Part shown: one piece after another, positions 19,634 to 21,558 of the stretch
How positions within the stretch are numbered: position 1 is the stretch's first letter
How the letters are laid out: every line of letters begins with the position of its first letter
Origin: a virus
Direction: 5' to 3' (one strand)
Virus record (IMG/VR): IMGVR_UViG_3300031973_000529
Coordinates: 1-21,558 of that record
Length of the DNA stretch: 21,558 nucleotides
Program-made: the position numbers and the translations under genes
The notes under the pieces: generated by a model
The model's input: the letters and a program-made list of their open reading frames with translations, nothing else
Database searches by the model: none
What the model was told of the DNA's origin: nothing

Positions 19634-20851
19634 TTAAAAGAAAAAGACTTTATTTTTTACACCTATATCCATCATTTCATGGTATCTGATAGCATCGATA
19701 GCATGATTGTATTTATCTATTGGTTTATTTTGTGTATCCCCTCTTTTATCTTTTTGCCAAATATACTTTTGAAATTCGTTTATAATATTTTTAGATTTAG
19801 ATGTAATTAAATACTCCTGTGTTTGCATTGTTTGAATACCGTATATAATACTGTCCGCCCCTTTTGTTACCGGCATGATATTTATTCCCGCCCTTCTTAT
19901 TTCTTCAATAGATTTAGGTTCTGCTGAATCAGCATAAACAAAAGTATTTTTAGGTAACACCTTTGCAATATCACTATTTAACATTCCTGTTCTATAAACA
20001 ATTTCATTTAGTATTCTTTTACCGTTGTATTTGTAAACTTCAACCGCTGCCGTTGGATCATTCGTGTAACCGAAATCTAAACCAATACCAATTAAACGAG
20101 CTTCACCTGGAACCTCGTCAATAGTACTCCAATTATCAAATATAACACCGTCTAAGTTTCCTACTAAACCTAAGCCGTAAACTCGCCATTTATTGGACCA
20201 GTACTTATTTTTAATGTTACCATCACTAAACAATGATTCAGTAGGTAAATCAGTATTGAAAAAGCCTTTAGCTTTATAGTCTAGGATTGATTTAACTTCA
20301 CTTTCTGCCAGGTATTCATTATCCTGGAATGTTAGAGTAATAAAATTATTCTCATTTATAAAGTCATCACCCCAAAATAAACTGTCCGGATTGTAGTCAA
20401 TAATAGTTAATGAAGCCCTAGAAATAAATTGTACAGCTGTATCAACGTCCATTTTATCCGCCTCATTTATATACAAAATATCTCTTCTGAATCCTTTACC
20501 AACGTCGTTAACATCAGCCCCCAAAAAATCTAGATAGGATCCATTAAAATACTCATGCTTGCTTTCTGACTTATTAAAATCATGTTCATTCTCTAAAACG
20601 CCCCAGTCTTTACATATCTTTTTATAGTCTCTTATTACTGTTCTTTTCATCTTAGACAGCTCAGAGGATAATATTGTAGCTTCTTTAGTTTGAGAACATA
20701 AAGACTGAATCAACAACTGTATTATACTAACAGTTTTGGATGCACCTTGGCCACCTCGAATAACAAAAACGTTTTCTTTAGGATTTGACTTTATTAAATC
20801 TAAAATCTTATAATAAGCCCCTGTATATTTATACTTATTTTCTGTCAGCAA
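19634..20851 (-). CDS. terL: Terminase large subunit
   Basis: A 405-aa ATPase-nuclease. Walker A is VIRGGQGASKT (30-40), Walker B is DILYINEAD (124-132), followed by a coupling-type segment at IIDYNPDS (150-157). The RNase H-like nuclease carries D259 (GIGLDFGYTNDPTAAV), D308 (FVYADSAEPKSI) and D386 (KYNHAIDAIRY). The order and Asp triad match PBSX/T4-type large terminases. It pumps and cuts concatemeric DNA into proheads at the portal. Its start lies inside the end of the small terminase gene (17-base overlap). The C-terminus (KNKVFFF) is unusually short and hydrophobic. Confidence 0.95.
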   Translation of the reverse strand: MLTENKYKYTGAYYKILDLIKSNPKENVFVIRGGQGASKTVSIIQLLIQSLCSQTKEATILSSELSKMKRTVIRDYKKICKDWGVLENEHDFNKSESKHEYFNGSYLDFLGADVNDVGKGFRRDILYINEADKMDVDTAVQFISRASLTIIDYNPDSLFWGDDFINENNFITLTFQDNEYLAESEVKSILDYKAKGFFNTDLPTESLFSDGNIKNKYWSNKWRVYGLGLVGNLDGVIFDNWSTIDEVPGEARLIGIGLDFGYTNDPTAAVEVYKYNGKRILNEIVYRTGMLNSDIAKVLPKNTFVYADSAEPKSIEEIRRAGINIMPVTKGADSIIYGIQTMQTQEYLITSKSKNIINEFQKYIWQKDKRGDTQNKPIDKYNHAIDAIRYHEMMDIGVKNKVFFF

Positions 20852-21263
20852 TATCCGGTAAATTAGGAATGTTTAAACCTCCTTTAACTTCTGTTTGTTG
20901 TTTGTCAACTAAACTATTCAAACGTTGTGTAATCGACGGATTGAAAAATCCTAGCATGCCCCCAATTATTTGGTTTTCTCTAATTTCTTCTTTAATCGCG
21001 CGACAGATACCAATAAACTCAGAGTATAAATCGTCCTGGTTTGTAAAATATTGTTCAATACAACCGTATCTATCCCTAGCAAAACGTTTAAATCCTTCGA
21101 ATGTTAAAGGTATTTTTTTAGGTGTTAGTCTAATATCTCCATCTTTACCGACGTACTGGGTTTCAATCCATTCTTTAGCTTGTTCTTTAGCATTCTCTTT
21201 AAATTTTAGCCATGCTTGTTTAAGCTCTTCGGGTTCGTTAAATATTCTTGTAGGATGTGCCAT
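20835..21263 (-). CDS. terS: Terminase small subunit, gp3-like
   Basis: A 142-aa DNA-packaging protein of the P22 gp3/PF16677 type. It contains AWLKFKENAKEQAKEWIETQYVGKDGD, the basic KKIPLTFEGFKRFARD block at about 49-64, then YSEFIGICRAIKEEIRENQIIGGMLGFFNPSITQRLN (about 80-116), which is the diagnostic R-x-D/E-Q-I-x-G-G-M-x-G-x-x-N-P-S-I-T-x-R-L-N motif. It recognises packaging-initiation DNA and regulates TerL. It overlaps terL by 17 bases and starts one base after the upstream small gene, so all three are one transcription unit. Confidence 0.92.
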   Translation of the reverse strand: MAHPTRIFNEPEELKQAWLKFKENAKEQAKEWIETQYVGKDGDIRLTPKKIPLTFEGFKRFARDRYGCIEQYFTNQDDLYSEFIGICRAIKEEIRENQIIGGMLGFFNPSITQRLNSLVDKQQTEVKGGLNIPNLPDIADRK

Positions 21264-21264
21264 T

Positions 21265-21435
21265 TTATTTTATTTTTTTACTACCTTTAAATAATACTAA
21301 TTTTCTGTTAGATAAATTTTCTAAGAATCTGCCGTTTCTTAAATACCACAGTAAGCAGTCTTTAATATTTTCATATTCTTCAGAGTAAGTGTACCAAACT
21401 CCTTTCTTAAATACTTTATATGCGTATATTTTCAT
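21265..21435 (-). CDS. Small unknown protein leading the packaging operon (56 aa)
   Basis: I choose the ATG at 21435-21433 (56 aa, MKIYAYKVFKKGVWYTYSEEY ... LENLSNRKLVLFKGSKKIK). A longer frame would need a TTG start at 21474, whose extra hydrophobic residues are simply the translated promoter. The product is basic and aromatic-rich, with a possible two-strand plus helix fold (KDCLLWYLRNGRFLEN). No family is recognised. It directly precedes the small terminase by one base and follows a TATATTTG box four bases before its ATG, so it opens the whole packaging and head transcription unit. A DNA-binding or packaging-accessory role is possible but only inferred from position. Confidence 0.6.
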   Translation of the reverse strand: MKIYAYKVFKKGVWYTYSEEYENIKDCLLWYLRNGRFLENLSNRKLVLFKGSKKIK

Positions 21436-21439
21436 AAAA

Positions 21440-21447
21440 CAAATATA
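21440..21447 (-). promoter_or_regulatory. TATATTTG -7 box of the packaging operon
   Basis: Minus-strand TATATTTG lies four bases before the ATG at 21435 (TATATTTG-TTTT-ATG), the same geometry as the DUF285 tail gene. A second overlapping candidate, TAATTTTG, lies at 21455-21448. A TTTG at 21475-21472 is 24 bases upstream of the first box and 16 bases upstream of the second, so neither -33 spacing is ideal. Confidence 0.5.
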
Positions 21448-21494
21448 CAAAATTATAATTGTAATAAAAATCAAATGATCAATAAAATAAAACT

Positions 21495-21515
21495 GTTAAA
21501 ATTTTGTTAAAATTT
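21495..21515. repeat. Tandem GTTAAAATTT repeat in the divergent control region
   Basis: GTTAAAATTT occurs at 21495-21504 and again at 21506-21515, an 11-base period close to one helical turn, with a further partial GTTA at 21516. It lies between the minus-strand packaging promoter and the plus-strand promoter at 21527, a suitable place for an operator or bent DNA. Confidence 0.55.
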
Positions 21516-21526
21516 GTTATTATATA

Positions 21527-21557
21527 GTTGATAAACTAAAAATGTATTGTATATTTG
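21527..21557 (+). promoter_or_regulatory. Plus-strand promoter facing out of the window
   Basis: GTTG (21527-21530), a 19-base spacer and TATATTTG (21550-21557) match the Bacteroidota promoter pattern. It points rightward, so a plus-strand gene should begin soon after the window end, divergent from the packaging operon. Confidence 0.65.
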
Positions 21558-21558
21558 T

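Noticed and set aside
20785-21294. 169-aa plus-strand ORF opposite the terminase genes
   Set aside because: It is antisense to two terminase genes with diagnostic motifs, so it is a shadow frame.
21436-21474. TTG-initiated extension of the first packaging gene
   Set aside because: The extra 13 residues are the translation of the TATATTTG promoter region; the ATG at 21435 fits the spacing seen at other late genes.

Overview
This window is part of a tailed phage or prophage (Caudoviricetes, siphovirus-like) whose host is very probably a member of the Bacteroidota, most likely a Flavobacteriaceae-type bacterium. The DNA is very AT-rich and the starts are preceded by A/T-rich leaders with few Shine-Dalgarno sequences. 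Several transcription units carry the Bacteroidota -7 box TAnnTTTG, nearly always as TATATTTG. Protein families such as DUF3127 and DUF1071 fit the same host group. No integrase, repressor or tRNA is visible, so lifestyle cannot be judged from this piece.

Left arm (1-3286, + strand): DNA-metabolism genes. They are the C-terminal end of a DUF1071/Sak3-like single-strand annealing protein, a small unknown, a DUF3310 protein, a DUF3127 OB-fold (SSB-like) protein, a terminator, and a calcineurin-like metallophosphoesterase. After a strong terminator and a well-formed promoter (TTTG-N19-TATATTTG) comes a run of four very small unknown genes, the last a single-span membrane protein.

Right arm (21435-3336, - strand, read right to left): the packaging, head, tail and lysis genes in the usual order. 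They are a 56-aa unknown, small and large terminase, HK97-type portal, MuF-type head morphogenesis protein with an HExxH C-terminal extension, a 51-aa CxxC protein, S78 prohead protease, major capsid protein with an N-terminal scaffold-like region, terminator, two small genes, the gp6-like adaptor, head closure protein, a fibre- or decoration-like protein, HK97 gp10-like protein, tail terminator-like protein, tail tube, tail chaperones G and GT, tape measure, a tail-tip protein, and a tail-tube-like domain fused to PKD-like and DUF285/BspA repeats. The lysis genes follow: a one-span holin-like protein, an M15 peptidase endolysin, a possible 38-aa membrane peptide and a GTA/3TM-type holin. The two arms converge at about 3287-3335. 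At the far right another + strand promoter points out of the window, so 21436-21558 is a divergent control region.

Most notable are (i) the second tail-tube-like domain fused to DUF285 repeats, with a 75-bp periodic nucleotide repeat, as a likely host-recognition protein; (ii) a -1 frameshift site on an A10 run joining the tail chaperone frames; (iii) a zincin-like HExxH domain on the MuF protein; (iv) TATATTTG boxes 4-7 nt from start codons, predicting leaderless or near-leaderless mRNAs; (v) a repeat- and dyad-rich leader before the 3TM holin; (vi) a lone + strand 58-aa gene inserted within the head operon.
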